Of a stretch of DNA of 41,594 nucleotides, positions 41,584-41,594 are shown in pieces. Under the pieces are notes generated by a model. It was given only the letters and a program-made list of their open reading frames with translations, did no database searches and was not told the DNA's origin. Location of the stretch: positions 1 through 41,594 of the forward strand of contig CABUQW010000014.1 of assembly GCA_902493895.1 (NCBI GenBank), given 5' to 3'. Both the position numbers and the translations under genes were made by a program. The stretch is from an uncultured Collinsella sp. (GTDB lineage Bacteria > Actinomycetota > Coriobacteriia > Coriobacteriales > Coriobacteriaceae). Numbering within the stretch: the stretch's first letter is position 1; every line of letters starts with the position of its first letter.

Positions 41584-41594
41584 TCGCTGTCCGT

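Overview
The window is high-GC, densely coded actinobacterial DNA. It looks like a human-gut Coriobacteriia, most likely Collinsella or a close relative. The basis is a membrane-anchored LuxR-type regulator, a DUF362 ferredoxin-like protein, an LPxTG-type adhesin built from Spy0128-like pilin repeats, an Nramp-related magnesium transporter of the kind known in Eggerthella, and many intergenic hairpin repeats carrying GTCCCC/GGGGAC cores. The genus is inferred from gene content; no rRNA is present.

Layout. 1-586: 3' end of a group 4 [NiFe]-hydrogenase module (large subunit C-terminus plus a 2x[4Fe-4S] subunit). 587-1314: gene-free, with two large composite hairpins and an array of TGTCTCA boxes. 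1315-8613: a 2432-residue cell-wall-anchored adhesin with a VWA domain, 13 pilin-type repeats and an LPTTG sorting signal. 8614-9218: two more composite hairpins, in mirror order to the upstream pair. 9219-10990 (minus): NarL-type two-component system, divergent from an ABC-2 exporter (11188-14515). 14597-18761: a LolD/MacB-type ATPase, an FtsX-type permease, then a methyltransferase. 19068-20273: DUF362 iron-sulfur protein. 20405-21370 (minus): membrane-anchored alpha/beta hydrolase. 21557-25863: hemolysin III (PAQR), a CNNM/CorC-type CBS protein, a free-standing cyanophycin-synthetase-N-like protein, a YtxH-type protein and a PRC-barrel-like protein. 25936-27342: a NodB-fold protein that has lost its metal ligands.

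27343-30786 is a probable magnesium locus. It has a long structured leader with a small upstream ORF, an MgtE-like protein with intact cytosolic sensor domains but no recognisable GGNxGxQ pore motif, and, 8 bp downstream, an Nramp-family transporter whose two metal-binding motifs are altered as in Nramp-related Mg2+ transporters. 30787-31304 holds a ~231-bp MITE-like element. 31305-33521 (minus) is an OatA-type acyltransferase. 33709-36267: ribokinase, nucleoside hydrolase and LuxS. 36412-37056: a DUF4867 protein behind a palindromic operator. 37399-38829: a GH1 glycosidase gene with an in-frame TAG at codon 69. 39091-40635: membrane LuxR regulator with a G8 tract in its ribosome-binding region. 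40757-41440: pyrE.

The best candidates for undescribed biology are the MgtE-like/Nramp pair with its leader, and the mirrored composite hairpins that bracket the adhesin. All protein assignments come from reading motifs, not from database searches.
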